Part shown: one piece after another, positions 22,804 to 34,329 of the stretch
How positions within the stretch are numbered: the first letter of the stretch is position 1
How the letters are laid out: each line of letters opens with the position of its first letter
Assembly (NCBI GenBank): GCA_005406025.1
Contig: BGZK01000291.1
Span: forward strand, 372,001-436,000
Length of the DNA: 64,000 bases
Direction: 5' to 3'
Source of the DNA: Eumeta japonica
Taxonomy: Eukaryota; Arthropoda; Insecta; Lepidoptera; Psychidae
The notes under the pieces: model-generated
Databases searched by the model: none
What the model was told of the DNA's origin: nothing
Seen by the model: only the letters and a program-made list of their open reading frames with translations
Made by a program: the position numbers and the translations under genes

Positions 22804-22929
22804 CGGTGTCACGTGTCAGACACGATGCAATAACACAGTTCAATAAATAGCTAATTTCACATCTGAACACGTAAATTTTTCTACGGTCAGGTGGTTGCAC
22901 GTGTATTAACAAAGTTGTTCTATTTTAGA

Positions 22930-23880
22930 ACAATTCATTTATTCCACGTTTTTATATAATTTTAAAATAAATAACTTTATTGTGAATTATGTATGTTATT
23001 TGTACATATTTTTTTTTTGTGTTTTACGTTTTTATTTCGTATTGTCTTGAATGCATTTTAACATGCTTTCATGTTTTAAAGACAATTACGATGATGGTTA
23101 ATAAATAGAAAAATATTTAATTTTACATACTAAACAGGATATTTTTTTTTTATTGAAGATGAATTTATTCCACCGCTTTTAATACTAATTAATCAGAAAA
23201 GGTATCGAGTTTTTTTTTGGGAACTGTTTTTAATCTACTAACTAGAAAAATGCAAGAACACGTAATCATCCATAAAACTAAAATAAAAATCAAAATAAAA
23301 ATCGACGAGCGCGTAAATACGTACATGTACCCACATAAAAATAATCTTTTCTATGATCTCACAATCACGATAGCGGCAGTACGATCAAAACGACTGCCTA
23401 GCAAAACGACCGCCACGAAGTCCGGCAGAGGGAGCTGTCGCGTCTGTATGCGTACAGCGGCACCCTAGGCACAATCAATTAGCCCACGTCCCGGTCAGCG
23501 CCGGCCGGCTAGTGCACAAATGCTCCCGACGCGACCTCCAACTATCCGTGCGGGACCCGCCGCGCCCGCACGTACCGGACGAGGGTGTGGGCCCGGACGA
23601 AAAACAATTTTAGAAAGGATTCAACGCCGTTCTGTTTGCTCTTCTGGAAACACGTTATTTATTCGAGATGGAACTCGAGGCGTACGTTTGATTTATTTCA
23701 ACATCGAAACGAACACGACTCGGCCTCGGCTACGTGCGTTCCTATTTTTTTATCCTTAAGTGTATTTTAACTATCTAACGTGTTGCCGAATACTTCTAAA
23801 CGCGTTAGGGGACTTGAACAATATCATATCTTAATGGTTATCTTAAGTGCGAAATGCGGATTCGAAAATACTCGTGCAGC
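22930..23880. other. AT-rich, then GC island 23370-23620; no gene recognised
   Basis: The GC-rich, CpG-rich island contains overlapping + frames of 61-83 codons with arginine/proline-rich products that match nothing. It could be a promoter-proximal or regulatory island. Confidence 0.3.
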
Positions 23881-23891
23881 TGATTTTACTC

Positions 23892-24060
23892 CCTAGCTTT
23901 TCGTTCGCAGCTTCGCCCGCGTGGACATAGAATGTATTCCTTCATCTTTTATAGTGATCCTTCTTATTGTCAATTTTAATATCGATCCCGTTTTCAATTT
24001 ACGACCTGATACTGTTTCTAACTTTGATTGTGGTCATGCTCTCATAAATATGCCAAATCC
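23892..24060 (-). repeat. Purine-rich minisatellite plus 'ctagt' end, copy D (inverted)
   Basis: The + strand reads ctagcttttcgttcgcagct, then 'tcgcccgcgtggacata' and a pyrimidine-rich stretch (gatcctt, gatcccg, gacctgat units). This is the reverse complement of copies A-C. Confidence 0.6.
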
Positions 24061-24084
24061 TGACATTTTACATTCATGGAGTTG

Positions 24085-24840
24085 TATATATAAAAGAAAC
24101 TGGTCAAGAGCATGTCCGACCATGCTCGTTATGGGGTTCCGAAGCCATTATTACAAAGAAATGCACTACAAATGAAAAAAATACGTTGTTAAATTTTTTC
24201 CATGTTTCTCGCACAGAATAGTTTTAAGCACTTTAGTTGCCTATAACTAAAAAAACAAGTAGGTATGTCGACTATTAAACTAGTGTAAACTTAAATGCGT
24301 CAGTAAAAGAGCATATCTTCACGAGACTTACGACATTTTGTTGAGAAGCACAGTTTTTTAGCAATAACTCATCAACAGTATATTCGATCATGATCAAAAT
24401 ATTTTATGGTGAAAATATTTATTATTATCTTTGACATTTTATTCATATATTCTGGACTAACGGTTTAGAAAATACAGAGGAAGTGAAACAATTTTTGCTA
24501 CTTTCAGAGCGATTATTTTCGAAATTATTCACGTATTCAGAAAAATTGCTTAAAAATCTTAAATTGATTTTAAAAGCGCTGTCGAATGTGTCACACGTTG
24601 ATGTCTGTTCAAAAAAATTTTTTTCAGCTTCTGTTACATGATTAGAGTGCCTCCCCTAGAAATATTTTCTTTAAATTGAACTATCAAACTAAGTAGCGGC
24701 TTATACAAGACATCTACACTATTAATCTCATCAATATACGTCTTGTAGTTTTTAAATGAAATGCCTGTGACATACGGACGGACATGACGAAACTATACGG
24801 GTTCCGTTTTTGCCATTATGACTCGAAACCCTAATAACAC
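24085..24840 (-). repeat. 'agggttccgtac' family element, copy 2 (inverted partner of 53690-54310)
   Basis: The segment aligns over most of its length with the reverse complement of 53690-54310. Shared blocks include 'gtcgactatta' with 'aaactagtgtaa', 'cagtaaaagagc', 'catcaatat', 'aactaagtagc', 'tgtgacatac' and the end 'ggttccgtttttgccatt'. Between 24320 and 24520 it carries about 150 bp missing from the other copy. There is no open frame of note. Confidence 0.8.
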
Positions 24841-24915
24841 TCATTTGAAAAAATATATTAAGCATGTAGAAGAATAAGAATGTTATAACTAAAGGATCAA
24901 AAATAGGGAGAAATA

Positions 24916-25101
24916 ATGACATCTCTAAGTATTTGCTTTGACCGGACGAGTGTATACGCTAATGGAGAAAAAATAGTACCTGCCTACTGTGACTCGCAAG
25001 ATCTTATCGAATGTCGAACAGAGGCTAGAGAGAGTTACTTGGAGAACATGCATAGAGATTACGTGAAAAAAATTACATCGTTAGATATGATAATGACGTG
25101 A
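24916..25101 (+). CDS. Candidate small protein, 61 codons
   Basis: The frame runs from an ATG in a fair context (gaaataatga) to TGA. The product begins MTSLSICFDRTSVYANGEK and contains ECRTEARESYLENMHRDY. It is hydrophilic and mixed in composition, unlike frames from AT-rich repeats. There is no known domain, signal peptide or membrane segment. It directly follows a repeat (24085-24840), so it could also be a fragment of an element. Low confidence. Confidence 0.2.
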   Translation: MTSLSICFDRTSVYANGEKIVPAYCDSQDLIECRTEARESYLENMHRDYVKKITSLDMIMT

Positions 25102-25725
25102 TTGTGGGATGTATTAAGCACAAAAAAAAACTGAATATCCATAAGATTACTAGTTTGGTGATCGTCTGTCTGTCTCTATCCTTTTATCTAAAAGTTTATA
25201 ACGATACTATCTAAGGGTAAATTAATACAAACAACTGCAAATCAGTAAAATATTCAAGTTGAAATTAAAACAATAAAATATTGCATGCGTTAAAAGTTTT
25301 AAAAGGGAAACGTATATACTTGTCAATGACCTCTTATTTAGCGCCATGTTACTATCAACGTTAACTGTACTCTATGTTGATAAGATAACAGAAGATAACA
25401 CTTTAATTCCAGAGCAAGGTTACATTTTCGTACTATTACAAGTGCTGAAAACTATGTCGAAACCATTTTTTTATACCGCGACAACAGAAAATAAATTAAA
25501 AAAAAAAATTGCGGCAGATTTCTAAACGAGTTTGCTTACAAAAGAATAAATTGCTTCAAAAAGAAACTAATAAATAAAAAGATTAAAAAAAACAGTAAAT
25601 ATAATGAAATATAAAATGATTAGATATAAGCGATTTCGGAAATGCAAAAAAATACAATAAAATAAAGTGAAATGTACCAAAAAAAATATTTGCAAGAACT
25701 ACAGTTCTCTTTTCTCTTTGGAAAA

Positions 25726-25781
25726 ATAAAATTCGAAATAGAAGTTTTATGTTATAATAAAACTTCTACTTCGAATTTTAT
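25726..25781. repeat. 25-bp inverted repeat, 6-nt loop
   Basis: The arms 25726-25750 (starting ataaaattcgaaatagaagt) and 25757-25781 pair at 24 of 25 positions around gttata. This is the size and shape of a small pre-miRNA, or a recent local inverted duplication. Confidence 0.93.
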
Positions 25782-26558
25782 GTACCTCTATCTACGTGCA
25801 TAAATCTGTAATGGATTAATTCCCAACGCACAACCATTAAAATTCATTACAATTAAGATTCTTGTGGGTACCCTTTAAAATATTTCCATTTAATTTGAAG
25901 TCCATTACATCTTACAAAATGCATGTATTAAATATATGACATTATCACTAATAGCTTAGTAACCGATATTATGATAAAAAAACGAATAATTATTGTATTG
26001 TATAAGCTACAATATGTGAGTCACAATAGCAGTATTTTAGTAGTCAAACGGCACATATTGGCTTAATGAGTTGACGCTGATAAAGTTGGGTAAATATTGT
26101 CCTGCGCCCGTTCGCTAACTAATTACGTAACTTATATGGATGAATACAAAAGGTCGTCCGTTTCTCATGATTAAGAATTAGAACAATACGATTAGGTATA
26201 ATAATTTGTTATTGTATTAACTAGGCCGCTTTTATGTTAGAGTTATCAGTCTATAATTTTATTTATGACAATTATTATAGCGTTAGTTCTATACCACGCC
26301 ATTACAAAGGGAATAATATTTTTATTAAAAATTTAAAATCTTGTACCACGACCTCCCCCTAGTCTTTTAGTACGAGTTGAAAGTGCTCCAGCTCGTAATA
26401 AACTTCGAGTTATAGCGATTAGTTAAGTCTGAGAAGCATATTAAAAGAGAAAAGTCTTACATGGCGATGTGTTCAACTGAATAACTTTTTTTTCTGTTAC
26501 AATGCCATGCAAGGAAGACAAAAAAATGTTTGCTGTCTTTCATTAATTTTTAATTCAG

Positions 26559-26722
26559 AAGATGGAGAACCAATGATTAATAAAATTAAATTAACGCAGT
26601 CCAATCTCGATAACTGCGAAAATCGCGATAACGTAATACACAACAACGCAAAAGTAGTATCAGGAAAATATTCTTGTCGTCCACAACCGAACCGAGGGAT
26701 ATTTTGTTTCATCATAGAAAAA
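26559..26722 (+). CDS. Candidate exon, unknown protein
   Basis: A strong acceptor ('ttaatttttaattcag', AG ending 26558) leads into a frame open from 26561. The frame includes DGEPMINKIKLTQSNLDN and GKYSCRPQPNRGIF and reaches a donor-like gtgaat after 26722. The product is hydrophilic. The frame stays open to a TAA at about 26743, so it could also be terminal. The opposite strand is open too. No family recognised. Confidence 0.22.
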
Positions 26723-26870
26723 GTGAATTTTCAAAATAATTAAAAATTAAATTCAAATAATAATCAAAAAAAAAACCACTCTCCACGAATCAGACTAAGT
26801 CAAAAATGTTATCTTACTTACTGAATAATTAAAACTTGTTTTCTATTGTGAAAAAGGATCTAATTTCGAC

Positions 26871-26910
26871 GACTAAATTGCAATAAATATAGGTATATTG
26901 CAATTTAGTC
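26871..26910. repeat. Perfect 15-bp inverted repeat, 10-nt loop
   Basis: The arms gactaaattgcaata (26871-26885) and tattgcaatttagtc (26896-26910) are exact inverses. Confidence 0.9.
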
Positions 26911-28460
26911 CAGTGTTTCATATCTATGTATATGTATATCCCAAGATATGACATGCTACGAGTAGTCAAAGAGATAAATGAAGAATTATATCTCTCACCG
27001 TCCAGTACCTATTATCGCGACTTATGATGCATTTAATTATTCTGTGAGAAATAATGTCAGACCGCTAGCGTACGCGTGACATGGAAACTACCGGACACAT
27101 CGACTTGTCCGTGTAATTTATTGCATAATTAACTCGAGATCTCACACAATCTATAGAATTTTTCATATTTTTATCTTTGTTTTAGGTCAAGCTACGCCGC
27201 GCTGCTTGACACCGTAATTACAGACATTAAAAACCAATATTAATGGGATTTTTTTGAAGTGATTTTTTTATAGCGACAAATTTGGAGCTGGTAATAAGTA
27301 CAGAGTTCGTGAGAAAATCGAAGTTAGGAAAGTCAGTCAAAAAGAAATCTTCGAATTTAAGAAATTCTCGACGCCACAGCCTATTTGAATTATTGTAAGA
27401 CAGTAATTTAAGCATGGTCTTTCGATGGCCAGATATGATCAGTATAAAAATGAATATATTTTTATTGTAACTTGCCTGATACGTACTTCATAAAGATGTT
27501 TTGGTAATTAAATTAGTTTATATGTATTTTTTTAAGAATTTATGAACATTTAGCATATATAATATTCATTAGTAGTTAAAATAAACGTATTCATCGAATT
27601 TATTACGCATGGTCAAGATTTTAAATCTATAGTCTGATCTTTATTTTTTCGAACTTTCCAAAGTCAAGTGTCACTATGTTTATTTATAGAACGGAATCAA
27701 TTTTTGAAATAAGAAAAATACAATTACAGGTTCTCAAATTATCACCTGCATTTACCTAGAAATATTGCAGAAGATTTACATAGATTAGAATACATACTTT
27801 TTGAATCGTCATGTAGCATGATCTACGTACCGTAACACCTTCGTTACGATCTAAGAATTTATATTTAGTATTGTAATCATGTTTTTGATATATTTTTCCT
27901 ATGACAGTTTTTCAAATTATATACGAAATACAAGAATTCAGATAAAAAGATTTAAAATATTTCATAAATTTGATATTTCTTTGTTAAACTGTAGTTATTC
28001 AAAGAATAAATATATATGCAATAAAATCTTTTTCTCCCCAACAAATAAAAATAATTTTACATTGTACCTATTTATTTTTATGAATGCAATAGTTTTTCCC
28101 TTAAAAATTAGGGAAATATGTGACAATATTTTTTACCGTCTCTTTAAACTTAATGAATTACATTTGCAATGAAAAAAACTTGAAAGTAATCACTATTCTA
28201 AACAAAAAATAAAAATCTTGATATGTGTTAATTAACTACGTGGACTTCTGAATAAATCTCTCTAATAAGCTGACCATAACGGAAATAACCAAACTATTCG
28301 CTACAAAGTTGACGTTAGATCAGGTTTACGATTATATCGAAAAGGTTTCCTATAGAACTATAGGGTCAATATGATTCCATTGACAAAAACATAAATCGTA
28401 AATACCTTGAGCCTTCAATTGGCCTCACAATGGACAGATTGTAGAATACCTATTTGATTT
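26911..28460. other. AT-rich, no gene or repeat recognised
   Basis: Low-complexity AT-rich sequence. Frames of 62-97 codons around 27227 and 27879 are lysine/phenylalanine/isoleucine-rich and look random. Confidence 0.4.
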
Positions 28461-28466
28461 TGATGC

Positions 28467-28487
28467 TTTTGAAGTAAAACTTCTCTA
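28467..28487 (-). mobile_element. Possible solo end of the 'gaagtgaaac' MITE family
   Basis: ttttgaagtaaaacttctct is one base from the reverse complement of the right end at 9358-9377. No partner end was found within reach. It may be a remnant or chance. Confidence 0.25.
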
Positions 28488-28570
28488 GCCACGACTTGAG
28501 ACTAACTGAAATCTTTTTCGAACGGAAGTAACAGTTTTCGGACGGAAGTGACATTCTCTTCATTATCAAC

Positions 28571-28594
28571 CTAATATATATATATATATATATG
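28571..28594. repeat. (AT)n microsatellite
   Basis: About eleven AT units in a row following 'cctaat'. Confidence 0.9.
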
Positions 28595-28790
28595 TTAAAC
28601 ATTATTTACATGAATAACGGAACTGGCCCAAAATATTATAACCCTACATTTTGTTGTGACTTAATCTTTGGGATTACAGTACGTACTTATTTTAGTTGAC
28701 AATTATTATGTGAAAATTTTATAAAAAGACAAATGTAATAAAAAAAAATACTTTAGATACATTATAAGACAAGTTTGGTTAAAAATTCAT

Positions 28791-29222
28791 ATGACTGACT
28801 CGGAGGAAAATTTTACCTCTTCATCGATAAATAAACGCAAAAATCAGCAAACTATTGCATTGCAGCATGACCTGTGGCCTAAAAAAAGTAAGGTTTTAAG
28901 TACCAAAATTAAAAATCTAATTAAAAAAATATATAATTTCATTATTAAAATCAATATTATGTTATAATTAATAAAATATTTATTCCAAATTTTTTACTAT
29001 AGGTAGACAAAACACTGGCAATTGATGCATCAAATAGCGACACAAATTTTTCAATTACACGTAAGTGCTTCGCCGTTACTTGAAATAACTAACCATCATT
29101 GAATTTTATATATAATCCTATGTACATACGTAATTACAATTTATATTTATAAAAATATTTTAATAGGTTCAAGGGCTCTCACAAGTAAGGAAAGGTCAAA
29201 ATTGCATTATCAAAGAAAATAA
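28791..29222 (+). CDS. Candidate three-exon small gene (68-71 aa), unknown
   Basis: Exon 1 starts at ATG 28791 (MTDSEENFTSSSINKRKN...) and meets a strong donor, a|gtaagg, after 28887, or a weaker aag|gtttta after 28892. Exon 2 begins after 'tttttactatag' at 29003, or after the overlapping '...gtag' at 29007. It encodes KTLAIDASNSDTNFSIT and ends at gtaagtg (29061). Exon 3 begins after 'tattttaatag' at 29167, encodes RSRALTSKERSKLHYQRK and stops at 29220-29222, where AATAAA overlaps the stop. Both donor/acceptor pairings keep one frame throughout (216 or 207 nt). Introns are about 110-119 and 106 bp, normal for insects. The product is small, charged and soluble-looking, with a basic C-terminus and no domain I know. 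It could also be the N-terminal part of an unrecognised element protein. Confidence 0.42.
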
Positions 29223-29279
29223 ATTACAAAACGACACATTTACATATTTTATGATTAATTTTTTCCGTGATATCTATAC

Positions 29280-29475
29280 ACATATAAAGAAAATAGGTTG
29301 TCTTTGTTCGCCAATCACGTAAAAACTACTAAACGTATAGACATGGGACTGGGACCATTCGATGCGGGATGATTTGTAGATGGTTCTAGGCTACTCATTT
29401 TTCGAATTCCGTAAATCCTTCGCCATTTTATTTATAATAAAAATTACCCAGCAAAGCGGGCGGGACAGCTAGTTT
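29280..29475 (+). repeat. SINE/LINE 3' remnant ending 'gacagctagt'
   Basis: Contains 'cgccaatcacgtaaaaacta' and 'gacatgggactgggaccatt', and ends 'gcaaagcgggcgggacag' followed by ctagt. This is the same terminal motif as the purine-rich family but without the array. Confidence 0.55.
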
Positions 29476-30694
29476 ATCATAAAAGTCAAAGAAGTTCGAC
29501 TTCGAGCGCGCGTAAAGGTTTACACGCACACGATTTTTATTGTAAAGCCGTAGGTTTCATTTGCGCCGGTCTTAAGCGAACGACAGCAGCATTCGAATCG
29601 TAACCGGTGACCGTTATCGGCTGATCGGCAATAAAGACTCTATTAGCCGACTGGAGATAGGAGATTATAGCTATATCACGACAGCTCGTTACGGTTAAGG
29701 TGACGCGATTTTCGTTCGAGCCACGCGGTCTGTACAAATTTTGCTAACGGCTTCACGTAGAAATATATGTTTGAATGATACGAACCGATTCTAGGTAGAT
29801 ATTTTCTGTGTAAATTTTCTTTGAACTCGATCACTTCGCGTGAAAGTAGAACCTGCTCTTTTTGTTTCTTTGATTTTTAAGCAAAAGATCAACTCTGTTT
29901 CGTCAAAGTATTTAAGGACGTATAACGAAAATCGGTATACAATATATAAAAGTAGATAATATTTACAACTTTACAACACGTTGACTATAAAATTAATATT
30001 TTTATTTTGGCAAGTTTTCGATGACTTTTTTTGTAGAATGATTTTCTTTTCGAATTACATTTAGGGTTTAATGCAAGGGTTACTACTTATTGTAATTCTT
30101 TGATATTCAGATAATATAAAACACACTATTGAATAATATTGCTTTGAAAAGCTTAGACCAAAATCCACTGAAGCTACATCAAATTGGGGACAGTAGAAAA
30201 TCAAAAATGGAAGGTAAAATTATTTAGAACAACTACACAAATAAATGTTTCAAAAAATACATTCGCAGCGAAAATTAGCTATTTCATTATTATTTTTATT
30301 TAAATAAACCATAATGAAATTTAATTTTTGTTTTTTTTTTTAATTTTTATTAAAGATTTACTCGACATAGTATTTGTAAACGGATTTCCATTACAAAGAC
30401 TAGAACGAGTAATGTTTTTATAAGCAAGACTAATATTATTCCCTTATGAATTAGTAACTTAGGATAACTGGAAAACTTCAATTAATTTTTAGTTAGTAAA
30501 AGTTATTAAATTAGCATGTTATTACCGAAGTAATATATCGATACAATATTTACTTCTCTCAATGTGTTGTTTAATTTTTTTTAATCATTAAAAAATAAGT
30601 TACTCAATAAAAATTACTATTAACTTCGGTTTATTGCTATTGCATAACAAAATTGTGTGTAATTTTTTGAGACGTCATTTAATCATAATCATAT

Positions 30695-31013
30695 TATGAT
30701 ATTAGGTGTTCCTACACCCAATCCTGTATGTTCTCTATATGTATATTCTCGCACAATCCTTTCATTAACGACTGAGGAGCTTGAACTCCTCCGTTTGCCC
30801 AGTGAGGGTCGGGAGGTGCCGACGACCGCAGTCGCCACAGCGACGACAAGGATACCGCTGTCGGTTTCGTGCGAGTTTCGCGTCCTCTCCGATGCGCGTA
30901 GTGAATGATTTGTTAAATTAAAAATTCGTTGGTGAATACGCCCCTGATTTACGATTCGAAGCCTGCATCTCCTGACGCGAGACAACACTCTTAACCACTC
31001 GGCCTCCAACGCT
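30695..31013 (-). repeat. tRNA-headed SINE, minus strand
   Basis: On the minus strand from 31013 the order is 'ggaggccgagtggttaagag' (A-box region) and then about 30 bp later 'caggcttcgaatcg' (B box, ggcttcgaatc). This is the layout of a class II, Ser/Leu-like tRNA promoter, without an intact 3' acceptor. A GC-rich body of about 250 bp follows. The end near 30690 has an attatgatta-type tail. The 110-codon minus frame and 70-codon plus frame over it are properties of the SINE body, not host genes. Confidence 0.65.
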
Positions 31014-31671
31014 CTAATCATATTACACGCCGGCCTCTTATATATTTCTTGGCTGAACTCTACCGAAATTAAAAGCGGGTATTTATTAAAAAAATATATT
31101 AAAATTCACGTAAAACGTCTATATCGTTTTGAATCGACAGCAAAATAAGAATTGTACCCAATAACCATTTTATTTAGGTACTCAAGTATTTTGCATTACA
31201 GTTATATAGAATTTGAATCAATAGCCATCCTTACGCTAATTAATCACTATTGAATATTGCCCAAAATATTTTCCGAGTCTATGTGTGTCAATGTGTGATA
31301 ATGTGTCACAACCTATTATGAGCTGAACCGATCGAGTGGCATTCTAGTCAGTGACACAAGCACCGTCTTTGATTAATAAGTATACATGTATACTATAGAT
31401 ATCATGGTTTTGCATATCCTAGAAGTATTCTAAAATACGAAGTTGTCATGAGAATGTGTCAATATACAAAAGAAGAAAGCGCTTTTTACATTTACAGAAT
31501 AAACACTGCTTTGTTATTGTAATTTTCAATGATTATTATTAAATTTCAGTTATCGTTCGCTTATGGAATCCTGTCTGTGTTGTTTGCATCTTATCTCAAT
31601 ACACACTTGACTAGGATAATTCACTAAATATGATTGACGATGCATACTTTATGCGACTATAATTCAAGTTA

Positions 31672-31950
31672 TTATCCATGTATTTTCAAAGAAGAGATGA
31701 CGTGAGCTTTTAATTTGATAACAAGTTTGCATGCAACAATAATAAGAAAAAAAATAATGCAAACAAGACGACAAATAATAACAAAACAGTCGACCAGTTT
31801 GCGTTCTCGCGACGACATCGCACGCGGCCGCGTAAATGCGATTCCATCAAAACGTTCGTTACCTTCGTAGGTAATTCGGGGTGGCACGCGAGCGCCGGCG
31901 GGCGCTGGTGGTCCCAAGGTCGACAATATTGTTCCAAGTCCATAGGTCAT
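31672..31950 (-). CDS. Candidate 5' exon or small membrane protein
   Basis: The ATG at 31950 sits in a strong context (gaccaaccatgacc). The first 30 residues (MTYGLGTILSTLGPPAPAGA...) lie in GC-rich sequence and reach a donor-like gtaacg after 'acctacgaag'. If unspliced, the frame runs 92 codons and ends in a hydrophobic stretch of about 23 residues (CFVIICRLVCIIFFLIIVAC) that would be a membrane segment. Two other minus frames overlap. Recognised by nothing but signals. Confidence 0.2.
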   Translation of the reverse strand: MTYGLGTILSTLGPPAPAGARVPPRITYEGNERFDGIAFTRPRAMSSRERKLVDCFVIICRLVCIIFFLIIVACKLVIKLKAHVISSLKIHG

Positions 31951-32777
31951 GGTTGGTCGGCACGGGCTGCGACGCCACGGAATTTCGACTTTTCGAACTT
32001 CTACTGCAGAACTACAAAAGATTTCGTCTCCGGCGATAATAAACTCGTGAGACTATAGTTCTGCTGTTCCTATGTCTCGACCGGGCTACGGTCGAAGCAG
32101 AAAAAACCGATAAGCAAGTCGATGTTCGTTTCAAGGGAACGATACGGCTATCGTTCTACATTCTATATACTCGACCTCATTAACAAACCTGTCCTCCCGT
32201 TTATTGACAAACAAACATACGCACAATCTAACAGACTAACATTCATAATATTTATTGGAATTTTCATTTCAACGATGCCATCTTCATGAGTAATTTCCGT
32301 ATGGAAAGAATAAGCATAGACGCATTGCCTGGAACATTATACACACATATAAAGCTTGTGCTGTAACAAATATATGTGCATTATAATCTACAACATTCAT
32401 TTTTGTTAAGTTTTCTTTCTTGCGTAGTTTAAAATTATTAGTGATCAATGAAATAATTTTAACAATCATCATAATTTTGCAAATGTCGTATTATATCATT
32501 GTAAAATGAACTTCACTGACAGAGAAATTTTCTTATTTTAAAGATACATATTACATTTTTCATACTGCGGCCTTAAATGATTTCAAAACCCCCTCCCTAC
32601 CTCCGGTACATTGAATTTCGTTATAAGGAATGGGTAGTCTTATGTTCTTTTGCTGTGTTATTTATTAGTAAGAAATAGGTATTAAGGTATCACCTGCCAA
32701 TGAATAAGAAAACGGGGCGGGGGTTAGTGACGCGTGCGCGTGTCGTCTCCATTTTTGACGTCTAATAATATGACTCG

Positions 32778-32831
32778 ATTGAGTGATCTACCCACTCATT
32801 TACAAGCAAACGAGTGGGTAGATCACTCAAT
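32778..32831. repeat. Perfect 20-bp inverted repeat, 14-nt loop
   Basis: The arms attgagtgatctacccactc (32778-32797) and its exact inverse (32812-32831) flank a 14-nt loop (atttacaagcaaac). The proportions are those of a pre-miRNA hairpin. I recognise no known miRNA seed in it. Confidence 0.95.
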
Positions 32832-33030
32832 ACTATTTGTCCAGCGAATAATGTTTATCTTCTCTAAATTATTGTTTATTCGCCATCTACTTGACGTTAT
32901 TTGAAATGAACAAATTTCTTTTAAAAACCGTGGATCTATAAGAATTTGTCAACATCTAGAACTGTAACATTACAACAAAAAAATAGGAACTCTGATAATA
33001 AATATTTGGAATGTAATTTTTCGGTTACAA

Positions 33031-33510
33031 ATGATAATCTACATAGCAATGCGTTATGCAGATAAAGCATTAAGTCTACAAACATATTGTGGCTTACACT
33101 TGTTTGGTATTTTCTTTCTTGCTTTATTGTTTCGTTTTATTAAAAAAAAAACATTTACAAGTTCTAGCACTAAAACGATCGCGACCCTTTTAGAAAATGT
33201 CCCGGATATCAAATGGATGATCGACCAGAACGGTCCGTCCTCGAGGACGGCCTTCCAGACTCCATCAAACAAGATTGATTATTATTTCATTCAACCTAGC
33301 CTGAAATACGGGCGCGGTGGACACGACTACAGAAGCTGCCCAAACGCAAGTAGCAAAAATCTGAAATACATTAGTACGTACAAGCATTTGTACGAGCACG
33401 ACGAGATTCCGTTACTACTTCTCTATCCAATTATATACCACATCTGTTCTTATTATGTATGTAAATTATATACCTATCAAAAAAAAAATGTATCATGTCA
33501 TAAAATTTAA
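33031..33510 (+). CDS. Unassigned 159-codon open frame
   Basis: One of the three longest frames here. It has a hydrophobic N-terminal segment (about residues 20-38, CGLHLFGIFFLALLFRFIKK), a soluble middle (TIATLLENVPDIKWMIDQNG..., residues 48-105) with GC-rich third positions, and a second hydrophobic stretch near residues 127-145. The middle is also open on the minus strand with a coding-like peptide (AVLEDGPFWSIIHLISGTFS) followed by a donor-like gtaaatg, so the strand is undecided. No family recognised. A SINE follows at 33641. Confidence 0.25.
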   Translation: MIIYIAMRYADKALSLQTYCGLHLFGIFFLALLFRFIKKKTFTSSSTKTIATLLENVPDIKWMIDQNGPSSRTAFQTPSNKIDYYFIQPSLKYGRGGHDYRSCPNASSKNLKYISTYKHLYEHDEIPLLLLYPIIYHICSYYVCKLYTYQKKNVSCHKI

Positions 33511-33640
33511 GATGTTATTAATATATAATAGATAATACTTACTCGATGCTACAAGGCGTTAAATAACTTAGTTATGCGCTGACACCATTAATTATTACAT
33601 AAAAGACAATTTCCTTTTCGGCACGCGCTTATATTACAAT

Positions 33641-33910
33641 TCGTGGTGGATGGGTGACAAGAGCCGTTATCTTCGAACCACAAAGTTCCGGGTTCGAATC
33701 CCAACCAAAAACGAATCAACTGTTTATCTTTTATCTTTAGTTAAATTAAACCACACGCTTTGTGCCTCGAAGAGCACGTTAAGTTGTCGGTCCTGGACGT
33801 CGACACCGTCTTGGTGACATTGAGAGTCGTTAGCAGAGATCGACCTGCATTGGGGCGGCGTTAAGGTTTTAAGGTTTAAACCCTTTAATTAACCTAAAAT
33901 AAAAAAAAAA
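33641..33910 (+). repeat. tRNA-derived SINE with LINE-like body
   Basis: The head carries an A-box-like 'ggtggatgggtgacaagag' and a perfect B box gggttcgaatcc at 33690-33701. The body contains 'gaagagcacgttaagttgtc' with 'ggtcctgg' and 'ctgcattggggcggcgttaag'. I recall these phrases from lepidopteran SINE/non-LTR 3' parts. It ends in an A-rich tail (33896-33911). The head is not a functional tRNA because its acceptor stem does not close. Confidence 0.75.
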
Positions 33911-34329
33911 TTGTAAAAAGATTTTGGGAGGGTCAGGAATGGGACGATTAAAACGTGACACAAAGATATGGAAAGAGAACAATTTAATTAAACGTGTTTT
34001 TCTTTAATTTCGTTCGCATTTTTCCATATTCTATATGCAATAATCAAACATTTCCATTTTTTGACATTTAATAATTTAGGGTTTTTTTTGTAACAAAGTC
34101 GTGTAAAACTATTTAAATGGTTTTATTAAAATTCTCCTAAATGAATCAAGGTGTTTTAGTAAGCTATCGTTATAAGCCTATCAACAAAAAATAGTCAATG
34201 ATGCAATATCCAGTAAAACCTTAAACAATAACAATAAAAACGATCGGTGCAGCTAATTGCGTTGGTTGGAAAAATTTTGTTCCACAATAATGACACACTC
34301 AAAAGGGATAGAAAATTGAAAGGGCTCAC

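Noticed and set aside
30950..31013. A Ser/Leu-type tRNA gene on the minus strand
   Set aside because: A and B boxes are present, but the acceptor stem does not close and a SINE body follows. Annotated as a SINE.
33641..33715. A tRNA gene with a perfect B box
   Set aside because: No acceptor stem pairing and a retroposon body with an A-rich tail follows. Annotated as a SINE.
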